Part shown: positions 35,369 through 43,806 of the stretch, piece after piece
Numbering within the stretch: position 1 is the stretch's first letter
Layout: each line of letters begins with the position of its first letter
Origin: Niastella sp. OAS944
GTDB lineage: Bacteria; Bacteroidota; Bacteroidia; Chitinophagales; Chitinophagaceae
DNA: 64,000 bases
Assembly: GCA_024809215.1 (NCBI GenBank)
Contig: JANUBW010000013.1
Coordinates: 124,001 to 188,000, forward strand
Reading direction: 5' to 3'
The notes under the pieces: model-generated
Database searches by the model: none
Told to the model about the DNA's origin: nothing
Seen by the model: the letters and a program-made list of their open reading frames with translations, nothing else
Made by a program: the position numbers and the translations under genes

Positions 35369-36949
35369 ATGAAAAAATTGTTATTGTGTTTGCTGGTAAG
35401 CTGGCAGTTTGTATGTGCCATTGCCCAGCCGCCGGCCACGCCCGACAAAATTTATGGCGATTTATTCCGCGATGTACAAATGAGCAAGGTTTTCCCCGAT
35501 GGAAAAACGTTTGTTGATTGCGTTCCCAAAAGAAACCCCAAAAATATTGTTGCCGATTACCTGCAGCAGAAAGGCGCCGCCAAATTTGATCTGAAACAGT
35601 TTGTTCAGAACAATTTTGAATTGCCGCCCGCACCACCCCAGTTCAATTATATAATGCAGGAAAAAGATGTTACCAAACACATCAAAAACCTGTGGGGGGT
35701 ATTACGCCGTGAACCCGATACGGTTGTTATAGGAAGTACGCTACTGGCATTACCCAACCCATATATTGTTCCCGGCGGCCGCTTTCGCGAAGTGTATTAC
35801 TGGGATTCCTATTTTACCATGCTGGGTTTGCAGGCAAGCGGTGAAGGCGAGCTTATGGAGAATATGATTAAGAACTTTGCTTACATGATTGAGACCTATG
35901 GCCATATTCCCAACGGTAACAGAAGCTATTACCTCAGCCGTTCGCAACCACCCTTTTTTGCCCTGATGGTAGATCTGCTGGCCGATATAAAAGGCGATTC
36001 TATACTGCTAACGTATATGCCCGCACTGGAAAAAGAATATGAGTTTTGGATGGAAGGCGCCGGCAAATTAAAAACCGGACAAGCCGCCAGGCGGGTTGTT
36101 AAACTGAACGATACCCTTGTATTGAACCGTTATTGGGACGACTATCCCTTTCCCCGCCAGGAAAGCTATAAAGAAGATGTGGAAACGGCACAACGCAGTG
36201 GCCGCGATAAAAAAGAAATGTATACCCACCTTCGCGCCGGTGCCGAAAGCGGTATTGATTTCAGCAGCCGCTGGTTGAAAGATAAAAAGACCCTCGCTAC
36301 CATCAACGTCACCGATATGATACCGGTTGACCTGAACAGCCTGTTGTACTTTCTTGAAACCGTTCTGGCGCAAGCCAAGTTCATAGCACATGATAATAAT
36401 GCATCGGCCGACTATGCTCGTAAGGCCGACAGAAGAAGAGTGGCCATTGATAAATATTGCTGGAACAAGACCCTGAAATATTATACGGATTTTAATTTCC
36501 GCACCCGTAAGGCGTCGGATGTTGTTACCCCCGCAGGTATGTACCCTTTTTGCGTATTTACCAAAAAGCTCGATTATATGAGCCTGCTGGCGCGCCAGGC
36601 GGCCGAGCAAATAAAGGCAAAACTTTTACAACCCGGCGGCATAACAGCCTCACCCTACAATACCGGCCAGCAGTGGGACGCACCCAATGGCTGGGCGCCG
36701 CTTGAATGGATGACCATTTGGGGCCTCGATCGTTGCGGTCAACGCGAACTGGCCCGTGACATTGCCGAACGCTGGATAAAACTGAATACAGAGGTGTATA
36801 AACGCACCGGTAAGCTGATGGAAAAATACAATGTGGTTGACCTGAACGCAGAAGCCGGCGGTGGTGAATACCCCGGCCAGGATGGTTTCGGTTGGACGAA
36901 CGGAGTTTTACTGGCACTTATCAATAAGTATGGAATGCCAAAGCAATAG
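35369..36949 (+). CDS. treA: periplasmic trehalase (GH37)
   Basis: A 526-residue trehalase with signal peptide MKKLLLCLLVSWQFVCAIAQ. GH37 landmarks are YGDLFRDVQMSKVFPDGKTF (about 30-49), signature 1 PGGRFREVYYWDSYF (about 132-146), LRAGAESGIDFSSRW containing the expected catalytic Asp (about 288-302), and signature 2 QWDAPNGWAPLEWM (about 431-444). GEYPGQDGFGWTNGV lies near the end. It hydrolyses trehalose to two glucose molecules, probably in the periplasm. No trehalose transporter is adjacent; the beta-lactamase gene follows at a short distance with its own promoter. Confidence 0.95.
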   Translation: MKKLLLCLLVSWQFVCAIAQPPATPDKIYGDLFRDVQMSKVFPDGKTFVDCVPKRNPKNIVADYLQQKGAAKFDLKQFVQNNFELPPAPPQFNYIMQEKDVTKHIKNLWGVLRREPDTVVIGSTLLALPNPYIVPGGRFREVYYWDSYFTMLGLQASGEGELMENMIKNFAYMIETYGHIPNGNRSYYLSRSQPPFFALMVDLLADIKGDSILLTYMPALEKEYEFWMEGAGKLKTGQAARRVVKLNDTLVLNRYWDDYPFPRQESYKEDVETAQRSGRDKKEMYTHLRAGAESGIDFSSRWLKDKKTLATINVTDMIPVDLNSLLYFLETVLAQAKFIAHDNNASADYARKADRRRVAIDKYCWNKTLKYYTDFNFRTRKASDVVTPAGMYPFCVFTKKLDYMSLLARQAAEQIKAKLLQPGGITASPYNTGQQWDAPNGWAPLEWMTIWGLDRCGQRELARDIAERWIKLNTEVYKRTGKLMEKYNVVDLNAEAGGGEYPGQDGFGWTNGVLLALINKYGMPKQ

Positions 36950-36980
36950 TTTGCACATTTGCTCATTGGCTTTACATTTG
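36950..36980 (+). promoter_or_regulatory. Bacteroidota-type promoter of the class D beta-lactamase gene
   Basis: TTTG at 36950-36953, a 19-bp spacer, and TACATTTG at 36973-36980 match the -33/-7 (TTTG, TAnnTTTG) consensus and its usual spacing. It begins one base after the trehalase stop and ends 14 bp before the ATG at 36995. Confidence 0.72.
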
Positions 36981-36994
36981 CGCAAATTTCCACT

Positions 36995-37819
36995 ATGATA
37001 AAATGGATAACAGCCGGACTGGTAATATTAGTTGCCTTCGCCGGATGCTCACCCAATAATGTTACTGTTGATAACAGCCTGAAAAAATATTTCGACCAAT
37101 ATAAAGTGACCGGCTGCTTTGGCCTTTTCGATAACGGACAGGGAAGTTTTACCATTTATAATCTACCCCGGTACCGCGATAGCGCCTATACGCCCGCTTC
37201 AACTTTCAAGATCGTAAATTCACTTATTGGTTTAGAAACCGGTGTAATACCCGATACCAGTACCATTATTAAATGGGATAGCGTAGTGCGCCAACGTACC
37301 GAGTGCAACCGCGATATGACCATGGTTGATGCATTCCGTATTTCGTGCCCGCCATGGTACCAGGAGCTGGCCCGCCGTGTTGGTGAGAAAAAAATGCAAC
37401 ACTGGCTCGATACGCTGGGTTATGCCCGCCGCAACGATACTTTTAAGATCAAGAACAACCTCGATACTTTCTGGCTCGATAATACCGCCAAAGTAACCGC
37501 CGACGAACAGTTAGGCCTGGTAAAAAGATTGTATTTCGATCAACTGCCTTTTCAAAAAAGAGCGCAGCGCCTGGTACGTGGCATGATGCTGTGGGAAAAC
37601 AACGCCAACTATAAACTGAGTTATAAAACCGGTTGGAACACTACTGACAAAGGCAATCAATTAGGCTGGATAGTTGGTTGGATTGAAGAAAACAACCACC
37701 CTTACTTTTTCGCATTACAGGTTGAAAGCCCCGATCCCAATGTTGACTTTAAAACCATTAGGATCGAACTGTTAAAATCGATTCTGAAAAGCTATAATTT
37801 CTTCGAGGGAAAGAGATAG
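36995..37819 (+). CDS. class D (OXA-like) beta-lactamase homologue, lipoprotein
   Basis: About 274 residues from the ATG at 36995, with lipobox VAFAGC. The active-site tetrad ASTFK (near 60) provides the nucleophilic Ser and Lys. YKTGW near 210 is the KTG motif, and FWLD with its tryptophan is present near 157. Two class D motifs are altered: the S-x-V box reads SCP and the YGN box appears as YARRN. These changes could lower or redirect beta-lactamase activity, or it may be a penicillin-interactive relative. It lies in an ordinary chromosomal setting without mobile genes. Confidence 0.85.
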   Translation: MIKWITAGLVILVAFAGCSPNNVTVDNSLKKYFDQYKVTGCFGLFDNGQGSFTIYNLPRYRDSAYTPASTFKIVNSLIGLETGVIPDTSTIIKWDSVVRQRTECNRDMTMVDAFRISCPPWYQELARRVGEKKMQHWLDTLGYARRNDTFKIKNNLDTFWLDNTAKVTADEQLGLVKRLYFDQLPFQKRAQRLVRGMMLWENNANYKLSYKTGWNTTDKGNQLGWIVGWIEENNHPYFFALQVESPDPNVDFKTIRIELLKSILKSYNFFEGKR

Positions 37820-37823
37820 AACA

Positions 37824-37858
37824 ATTAGCTAATGTGATAATATGCTAATGTGCTAATG
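37824..37858. repeat. short-word array (CTAATGTGATAAT family), copy 1
   Basis: Words such as TAGCTAATGTGATAA and TGCTAATGTGCTAATG are iterated, starting five bases after the beta-lactamase stop. The reverse complement of this vocabulary appears at 44345-44382. Confidence 0.7.
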
Positions 37859-37913
37859 GCACTGATTGTAAAGCCTGACTAATTGCCGGCATACCGAATT
37901 TTATAATATGCAT

Positions 37914-37951
37914 GCCCGCCGTTGCTTACGCTACGGCGGGCTTTTTATTTT
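37914..37951 (+). terminator. intrinsic terminator downstream of beta-lactamase
   Basis: GCCCGCCG (37914-37921) and CGGCGGGC (37934-37941) form a perfect stem with a 12-base loop, followed by TTTTTATTTT. Confidence 0.9.
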
Positions 37952-38045
37952 AGGAGGAATACCACGGATTTTAACTATGAAAATCGCGCACAAGTACTTA
38001 ATTTGTAACGAATTCTAATTTGGTTTAATCTTTGCATTCATTGAA

Positions 38046-38100
38046 AGCCAATGTGCTGTTTTTCATTATCACATTGGCTAATTATCAAATTATCACATTG
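38046..38100. repeat. short-word array (ATTATCACATTG family) overlapping the batB start
   Basis: AGCCAATGTG (38046-38055) and CACATTGGCT (38070-38079) are perfect complements, followed by further ATTATCACATTG-type words. The final TTG of the array (38098-38100) is the likely batB initiation codon. Confidence 0.72.
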
Positions 38101-39099
38101 AACTTCCGTTTCCAACATATCGAATACCTCATAGCCCTGGCCACTATCCCGCTGATAGTTGTATTGTATTTTCAGTTATTATACTGGAAGAAAAATACTG
38201 CCAAAAAGATCGGGGATCCCAAACTGGTACAGGCACTTATTGCCAACTATTCGCCCATTAATTTTCTGCTCAAATTCATGTTCTTTGCACTGGCGTTGGG
38301 AGCCGTTATTGTCGCTTCGGCCAATTTGCAAAAACCGGGCGCCATGGACGATGTTCAACGTAAAGGAGTAGATGTGGTGATAGCCATGGACGTAAGTAAA
38401 AGCATGCTGGCAGAAGACATAAAACCCAATAGACTTGAAAGGGCCCGCCAGCTGGTGTATAAACTTATGGACCAGTTACCAAACGACCGTGTTGGACTGG
38501 TACTGTTTGCAGGAAGGGCTTATTTGCAAATGCCACTTACTACCGATCATGGCGCCGCCCGTATGTATATTCAACAAGCTGGTCCAGAGGTCGTGCCTAC
38601 ACAAGGCACTATAATTTCAGAGGCTTTGCGCGCCAGTAATTCGGCATTCAATAGCAAGGAAAGAAAATTCAAATCAATAGTATTGATAACTGATGGTGAA
38701 GATCATGATCCGCAGGCTGTTCCCCTGGCAAAACAACTGGCCGAAGATGGCGTCATGATCAATTCAGTAGGCATTGGTTCTGCCGAAGGTGCTCCTATTA
38801 TGGAGCCCACCACCAATGAATATAAAAAAGATGAGAATGGTACAACCGTTGTATCGCGGTTGAATGAAACTGAATTACAACAACTGGCCGGCGCCACCAA
38901 AGGCATTTATGTAAAACTGAACGAGGTTGATGCAGCAGTGGATGCCATTACAAAGCAGTTAAACACTATTGAAACCTCAACACTCGACGATAATGCATTC
39001 AGGGATTACAGAAGTTATTTTCAGTGGTTCCTGGCTTTTGCCTTTGTATTACTGATAGCCGAATTCCTATTACCTGAACGGAAATTTAAAGCAGCGTGA
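38098..39099 (+). CDS. batB: BatB-like VWA-domain membrane protein (aerotolerance operon)
   Basis: About 333 residues if started at the TTG at 38098 (MNFRFQHIEYL after initiation), the position expected from family N-termini. No ATG is available, and the 22 codons upstream translate a repeat array. N-terminal helices flank YFQLLYWKK and FLLKFMFFALALGAVIV. The von Willebrand A domain contains the MIDAS DVSKS, MPLTTDHGA and ITDGEDHD. A C-terminal helix is WFLAFAFVLLIAEFLL. Bat proteins are membrane-associated and were linked to aerotolerance in Bacteroides; their mechanism is not settled. Its stop overlaps the batC start. batA, batD and batE are not seen here. Confidence 0.85.
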   Translation: MNFRFQHIEYLIALATIPLIVVLYFQLLYWKKNTAKKIGDPKLVQALIANYSPINFLLKFMFFALALGAVIVASANLQKPGAMDDVQRKGVDVVIAMDVSKSMLAEDIKPNRLERARQLVYKLMDQLPNDRVGLVLFAGRAYLQMPLTTDHGAARMYIQQAGPEVVPTQGTIISEALRASNSAFNSKERKFKSIVLITDGEDHDPQAVPLAKQLAEDGVMINSVGIGSAEGAPIMEPTTNEYKKDENGTTVVSRLNETELQQLAGATKGIYVKLNEVDAAVDAITKQLNTIETSTLDDNAFRDYRSYFQWFLAFAFVLLIAEFLLPERKFKAA

Positions 39100-39725
39100 A
39101 GAAATTGAAGAACATATTATGGCTTATGCCTTTGCTCTTTGCATTGCCCGCAATGGTAAATGCACAGGATGAGAATGCGGCTATCCGCGAAGGCAATAAG
39201 CTTTACCACGAAAAACAATACGACAAAGCGTTGCCGGCCTATCAAAAAGCAGTTGAGCAGAACCCGCAAAGCGCAACGGCCCGCTATAACTTAGCCAATG
39301 CAAAGTTTCGTTCCGGTAATATACCAGAGGCGCAAAAGTCGTATGATGAGCTAATTGAAAAAACTACCGATAAGAATTATAAAGTAAAAGGCTACTATAA
39401 CAAAGGCGTAACCTTAACCAACGAGAAAAAACTGCTTGAAAGTATTGAAGCCTACAAAAATGCCATAAAGCTCGATCCTACCGATGAGGATACCCGCTTC
39501 AATCTGCAAAAGGCATTGACCGAACTGAAGAAACAAAACCAGAATCAACAGCAAAAGCAACCGCAGCAAAAACAACAGCAGAAAAAACAGCCTCAGCAAA
39601 ATAAGCTCGATAAAAGAAAGATTGAGCAATACCTGAAGTCGCTTGAACAAAAAGAGCAGGAAGTACAGCGGAAAATACAAAATAACCGCTCCCGCTCGGT
39701 AACACAGCCTGAAAAAGACTGGTAG
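39096..39725 (+). CDS. batC: BatC-like TPR protein
   Basis: A 209-residue protein starting with GTG at 39096, which overlaps the batB stop (GTGA). The signal peptide is ILWLMPLLFALPAMVNAQ. Three TPR-like repeats follow: AIREGNKLYHEKQYDKALPAY, ATARYNLANAKFRSGNIPEA and VKGYYNKGVTLTNEKKLLES, ending KLDPTDEDTRFNLQKAL. The C-terminal 60 residues are a Gln/Lys-rich coiled-coil-like tract (QQKQPQQKQQQKKQPQQNK). It is translationally coupled to batB. The operon ends here; batD is missing from the expected next position. Confidence 0.85.
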   Translation: MKKLKNILWLMPLLFALPAMVNAQDENAAIREGNKLYHEKQYDKALPAYQKAVEQNPQSATARYNLANAKFRSGNIPEAQKSYDELIEKTTDKNYKVKGYYNKGVTLTNEKKLLESIEAYKNAIKLDPTDEDTRFNLQKALTELKKQNQNQQQKQPQQKQQQKKQPQQNKLDKRKIEQYLKSLEQKEQEVQRKIQNNRSRSVTQPEKDW

Positions 39726-39726
39726 A

Positions 39727-39750
39727 GCAGTCCGCCAGCTGGCGGACTGC
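39727..39750. repeat. 24-bp perfect palindrome directly after batC
   Basis: GCAGTCCGCCAG followed by its exact reverse complement CTGGCGGACTGC, with no loop bases. It begins two bases after the batC stop and joins directly to the dispersed element at 39751. No T-tract follows. Confidence 0.88.
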
Positions 39751-39915
39751 GTGAAACGGCAAACGTGAAACGTGAAAAGGCTCGCGAGGGATCAGCATAA
39801 TGAAGACCTTGCGATGCTCAAAAATTCATTGCCGTTTTCTCACTTATGAAGCATGCAATTACTTCCGATGCAACACAGAAACAATTTTCACGTTGGCCGT
39901 TTCACGTTTCACGAC
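39751..39915. repeat. dispersed intergenic element, copy 2 (GTGAAACGGCA arms)
   Basis: The left arm GTGAAACGGCAAACGTGAAA (39751-39770) is near-identical to that at 9565. The right arm (39886-39912) is an inverted version ending GTTTCACGTTTCAC. Between them is about 105 bp containing CTTGCGATG (39808-39816), found inverted in copy 1. It sits in the 367-bp gap between batC and ispG. Confidence 0.72.
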
Positions 39916-40005
39916 TCCTTTAGCTTGATTTTCACAGAATTCGCCATACTATTAACTACTCGTTAATTCTCTCCCCCTCCCACTGCATTTCTTTCCCGTT
40001 TTACG

Positions 40006-40033
40006 TTTGCCGTTTTACGATTTCGTACTTTTG
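40006..40033 (+). promoter_or_regulatory. probable ispG promoter
   Basis: TACTTTTG at 40026-40033 matches the TAnnTTTG -7 box; TTTG at 40006-40009 lies 16 bp upstream, slightly short of the usual spacing. A 5' leader of roughly 50 nt to the ATG at 40093 would result. Confidence 0.5.
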
Positions 40034-40092
40034 TACCCATTTTGCCGTTTAACCAACCGGCAATCACAAATCCTTAAATCACAAGAAATACA

Positions 40093-42093
40093 ATGCAGCT
40101 TTACTGCGACTCATTGACGGAATATAAACGACTGGCAACCCGTGAAGTACGAATTGGCGATCTGCTGCTGGGCGACTTCAACCCTATTCGTGTGCAAACT
40201 ATGACCACCACCGATACAATGGACACCATTGCCACCGTTGAGCAAACCATCCGTTGTATTGAGGCTGGCGCCGAACTGGTGCGCATTACTGCACCCAGTA
40301 AAAAAGAAGCAGAAAACTTATTGAATATAAAGAATGAGCTGCAGAGAAGAGGTTACAAAACACCCCTTATTGCCGATATACATTTCACCCCCAATGCAGC
40401 AGAAATAGCAGCCCGAATTATTGAAAAAGTGCGGGTGAACCCGGGCAACTATGTCGACAAAAAGAAATTTGAACAAATAGATTACACCGATGCGGAATAT
40501 GCTGAAGAAATAGACCGCATACGCGACAGGTTCACGCCACTGGTTAAGATCTGTAAGGAATATGGAACAGCCATGCGCATTGGCACCAATCATGGTTCGC
40601 TAAGCGATCGTATTATGAGCCGCTATGGCGATACGCCCATGGGTATGGTTGAAAGCGCTATGGAGTTTCTACGTATTGCACGCAACGAAAGTTATCATAA
40701 TATCATACTGAGCATGAAATCGAGCAACCCACAGGTAATGGTACAGGCTTACCGGTTGCTGGTGAATGTTATGATGGATGAGTTTGGCGAATGTTATCCA
40801 TTACACCTTGGCGTAACAGAAGCCGGCGATGGTGAAGATGGAAGAATAAAATCGGCCATTGGTATTGGCACCCTGCTCGAAGATGGCATTGGCGATACTA
40901 TTCGGGTTTCATTAACTGAAGACCCAGAGTTTGAAATACCTGTTTGCCGCGACCTGGTAAAACGCTATACCAATCGGCAATTGGCAATTGACAATAAGCA
41001 ATTGCCAATTCCTTCAATTTCTAAAGTTCCGTATTCTCCATTTGAATATACAAAACGACACACCTATACCGTTTCAAACATTGGCGGTAAAACTGTACCT
41101 GTAGTGGTTGCCGATTTTATGAAAGCAACTTCTATTAGTCATGAAGACTTACAGGCCATTGGCTATACCTATAACACCGAAACAGATAAATGGACCATTG
41201 CAGATGCTGCAGCCGATTACCTATACAGCGGTAAAAAACTGATCGATTTTGCCTTACCCGGCACATTGAAAGTCATTTGCGATCATGCAACCTGGCTAAA
41301 CTCACCGGATAAAGAAAAATATTATCCGCTGTATCAGTCAATTGAATACCTCAAGAGCGCCGATCGCTCAGGTGTGTTGAACTTTATAGCTGTTGATGCA
41401 AATGGCGCTGCTTCACAGGAATTATTACAAGCTATTCAAAATGATAAAACAGTGGTGTTGTGTTTGTATAGTACAAACGCACATGCCATGCCATCGGTAC
41501 GCCGTTTTATTATTGAATTAACGAATCAGGGTATTACTTGTCCGGTTATACTGGCTGTTGAAAGTAACGATACCACCATCGATGAACAACTGATCCATTT
41601 CTCAACCGATAGCGGCGCCCTGCTGCTCGATGGTATGGGCGATGGTATTTGGTTAATGAATGAACCCGGTAAGATCCAAACCCAAAAGGTAAGCGGACGT
41701 ACATACCTCGAAACAAAGAACAATCACCAGTTCATCAACAATACCTCGTTCTCTATTTTACAGGCTACCCGTACCCGTATTTCAAAAACGGAATATATTT
41801 CCTGCCCTTCGTGCGGCCGCACCCTGTTCGACCTGCAGGAAACCACAGCGAAGATCCGTTCGGTAACCCATCACCTTAAAGGCGTTAAGATCGCTATTAT
41901 GGGATGTATTGTAAACGGTCCCGGCGAAATGGCCGATGCCGATTTTGGCTATGTGGGTAGCGGCCCGGGTAAGATCACTTTATATAAAGGAAAAGAAGTG
42001 GTTAAACGTAATGTTGATAGTGGTATTGCCGTTGAAGAATTGATAAATTTGTTAAAGGAAAATAATGCCTGGGTAGAAAAGTCAGTTATTTAA
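40093..42093 (+). CDS. ispG: (E)-4-hydroxy-3-methylbut-2-enyl-diphosphate synthase
   Basis: A 666-residue long-form IspG (GcpE). The N-terminal TIM barrel contains IRVQTMTTTDTMDTIATVEQ and IADIHFTPNAAEIAARIIEKVRVNPGN. A large middle domain (about 310-550) is typical of Bacteroidota, Chlamydiae and plant forms. The C-terminal 4Fe-4S domain has CPSCGRTLFDL (near 570) and MGCIVNGPGEMADADFGYVG (near 605). It makes HMBPP in the MEP isoprenoid pathway. Odd feature: residues about 293-306 (RQLAIDNKQLPIP) are encoded by a 12-bp inverted repeat resembling the intergenic word arrays, at the junction of barrel and middle domains. Confidence 0.96.
   Translation: MQLYCDSLTEYKRLATREVRIGDLLLGDFNPIRVQTMTTTDTMDTIATVEQTIRCIEAGAELVRITAPSKKEAENLLNIKNELQRRGYKTPLIADIHFTPNAAEIAARIIEKVRVNPGNYVDKKKFEQIDYTDAEYAEEIDRIRDRFTPLVKICKEYGTAMRIGTNHGSLSDRIMSRYGDTPMGMVESAMEFLRIARNESYHNIILSMKSSNPQVMVQAYRLLVNVMMDEFGECYPLHLGVTEAGDGEDGRIKSAIGIGTLLEDGIGDTIRVSLTEDPEFEIPVCRDLVKRYTNRQLAIDNKQLPIPSISKVPYSPFEYTKRHTYTVSNIGGKTVPVVVADFMKATSISHEDLQAIGYTYNTETDKWTIADAAADYLYSGKKLIDFALPGTLKVICDHATWLNSPDKEKYYPLYQSIEYLKSADRSGVLNFIAVDANGAASQELLQAIQNDKTVVLCLYSTNAHAMPSVRRFIIELTNQGITCPVILAVESNDTTIDEQLIHFSTDSGALLLDGMGDGIWLMNEPGKIQTQKVSGRTYLETKNNHQFINNTSFSILQATRTRISKTEYISCPSCGRTLFDLQETTAKIRSVTHHLKGVKIAIMGCIVNGPGEMADADFGYVGSGPGKITLYKGKEVVKRNVDSGIAVEELINLLKENNAWVEKSVI
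40979..41010 (+). repeat. in-frame short-word inverted repeat inside ispG
   Basis: AATTGGCAATTG (40979-40990) and its exact reverse complement (40999-41010) flank an 8-base loop; CAATCGG words precede it. The vocabulary resembles ATTGCCGATTGCC of the element at 9643-9673. It is translated within an interdomain linker and keeps the frame. Confidence 0.8.
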
Positions 42094-42099
42094 TCTGCT

Positions 42100-43053
42100 A
42101 TGAATAGAATAGATCGCTTACACGCCATTTTAACTCACCTGCAAAGTAAAAAAAGAGTTACTGCGCAGGAGGTGGCCGATCGCTTTAACATCAGTTTACG
42201 TACTGTGTACCGCGATGTTAAGGCATTGGAAGAAAGTGGTGTGCCGGTGATCGGCGAAGCAGGCAGCGGTTATAGCATAATGGAAGGGTACCGACTGCCA
42301 CCGGTAATGTTTACCCAGGAAGAAGCTTCTGCATTATTGCTTGGCGCCAAACTGGCCGAGCATTTGGCAGATGAATCTATTAAAAAACATTTCAACGCCG
42401 CCTTATATAAAGTAAAAGCAGTACTACGCTCTACCGATAAAGAGCATATGGACCAACTGGCCGATAACATTGCAGTACTCAGTCGCCTGCCGGCCGATGA
42501 TTCTGCTGGCCGTTACCTGGTTGAGCTGCAAAAAGCACTGGGCGATAAAAGAGAAATTCATATTCGCTACCAAAGCGGGCAGGACGCCGTTACCGAACGC
42601 ACCCTGGAACCTATTGGCCTTTGTTATTACGGCCAGGCCTGGCATCTTATAGGCTGGTGTAAACTACGCAACGGCTATCGCGATTTCAGGGTTAGCCGCA
42701 TTCAGCAACTGCAAATACTCGACAATAACTTTGAACCCGATGCCCATCCCTCGCTACAGGAGTACCTGCAATCGATGATCAATACCTCCGAACTACAGGA
42801 AGTATGTATCCGGTTCACCAAATCGATGGCCCGCTACCTGGGTAACCAGAAGTATTATTATGGCTACGTACGCGAAGAAGTGAAAGACGACCAGGTGTAT
42901 ATGTATTATGTTACTTCCCACCTTGAATACATAGGCCGTTGGTTATTAATGTATACCCATCATGTGCATATTGAATCGCCCGAGGCGCTGGTGAATATTA
43001 TGAAAGACCTTTCTGAAGAGGTTCGACTGCACTATTTGCCCGTTGAGCAATAG
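42100..43053 (+). CDS. YafY-type transcriptional regulator (HTH + WYL domain)
   Basis: A 317-residue regulator. An N-terminal DeoR-like helix-turn-helix (about 4-55: RLHAILTHLQSKKRVTAQEV, FNISLRTVYRDVKALEESG) is followed by GYSIMEGYRLPPVMFTQEEA and a WYL ligand-sensing domain (about 140-220: IHIRYQSG, GLCYYGQAWHLIGWCKLRN, DFRVSRIQQL), then a WCX extension. WYL regulators bind nucleic-acid-derived or other small ligands. It begins 6 bp after ispG but probably controls the DinB and GyrI-like genes downstream or itself; this is inference. Confidence 0.9.
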   Translation: MNRIDRLHAILTHLQSKKRVTAQEVADRFNISLRTVYRDVKALEESGVPVIGEAGSGYSIMEGYRLPPVMFTQEEASALLLGAKLAEHLADESIKKHFNAALYKVKAVLRSTDKEHMDQLADNIAVLSRLPADDSAGRYLVELQKALGDKREIHIRYQSGQDAVTERTLEPIGLCYYGQAWHLIGWCKLRNGYRDFRVSRIQQLQILDNNFEPDAHPSLQEYLQSMINTSELQEVCIRFTKSMARYLGNQKYYYGYVREEVKDDQVYMYYVTSHLEYIGRWLLMYTHHVHIESPEALVNIMKDLSEEVRLHYLPVEQ

Positions 43054-43179
43054 AAAACACGCCCATTATCTTACCCGGTTCAAAAAAATTCGACGAACGA
43101 CGGTTTCCTACTGACATACTGTTGTCACAATCTGCCTGTTACTTTGGTCTTATAACTTTCACATTAAAAATTAGATCAA

Positions 43180-43668
43180 ATGATACGCAGCATTCACGAC
43201 TTTCTCGATCGTTGGAAAGAAGAAACCGAAGCCACATTAAAGATCTTTAACAGCCTAACCAACGAATCGTTACAGGTTGCCATTCCTGGTGGTCGTACGC
43301 TGGGCCGGCTGGCAAACCATATTGTTGAAACAGTCACCGAACTGCCAAGTAAACTGGGTTTGCCCATTGAAGAACAACACAGCAATTATACCACTGTACA
43401 GGAACTGATAACACATTACAAAAAATATAGCAATCAATTAATAGGTGCCATCATCAGCCATTGGGACGATGATATGCTTGAAGAAGAAAATAACCTGTAT
43501 GGCGATCCCTGGAAGAAAGGCTTTTCGCTTTGGGTATTGCTCATACACCAAACACATCACCGTGGTCAAATGACGGTGCTGATGCGTATGGCTGGTTTAA
43601 AGGTACCTGGCATATACGGCCCCAGCAAAGAAGAATGGGAAGCATGGGGCGAGGTAGCGCTTCCGTAG
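43180..43668 (+). CDS. DinB/DUF664-like family protein
   Basis: A 162-residue four-helix-bundle protein. The family metal site is suggested by His in RLANHIVETV (near 46) and HQTHHRGQMTVLMRMAGLK (near 125-143). These proteins bind a divalent metal and some act as thiol-dependent transferases or stress proteins; a function here is not assignable. TATAACTTTC upstream (about 43151) is one base from a -7 consensus. It follows the WYL regulator by 126 bp. Confidence 0.82.
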   Translation: MIRSIHDFLDRWKEETEATLKIFNSLTNESLQVAIPGGRTLGRLANHIVETVTELPSKLGLPIEEQHSNYTTVQELITHYKKYSNQLIGAIISHWDDDMLEEENNLYGDPWKKGFSLWVLLIHQTHHRGQMTVLMRMAGLKVPGIYGPSKEEWEAWGEVALP

Positions 43669-43806
43669 TGGTAGTTTGTAGGGAGAATTTCTTGCTTCAG
43701 ATGCCTCAATTCTTGCTTCGTTCCATTTAACAATTGCTGAAACGAACATATTCATATTTTGTCTGATCTCACCAGGATCAATCGTCACAATCCTAAAGAT
43801 TTCCAT

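Noticed and set aside
36068-36610. 180-codon minus-strand frame
   Set aside because: Shadow of the trehalase gene, whose catalytic signatures lie in the same bases.
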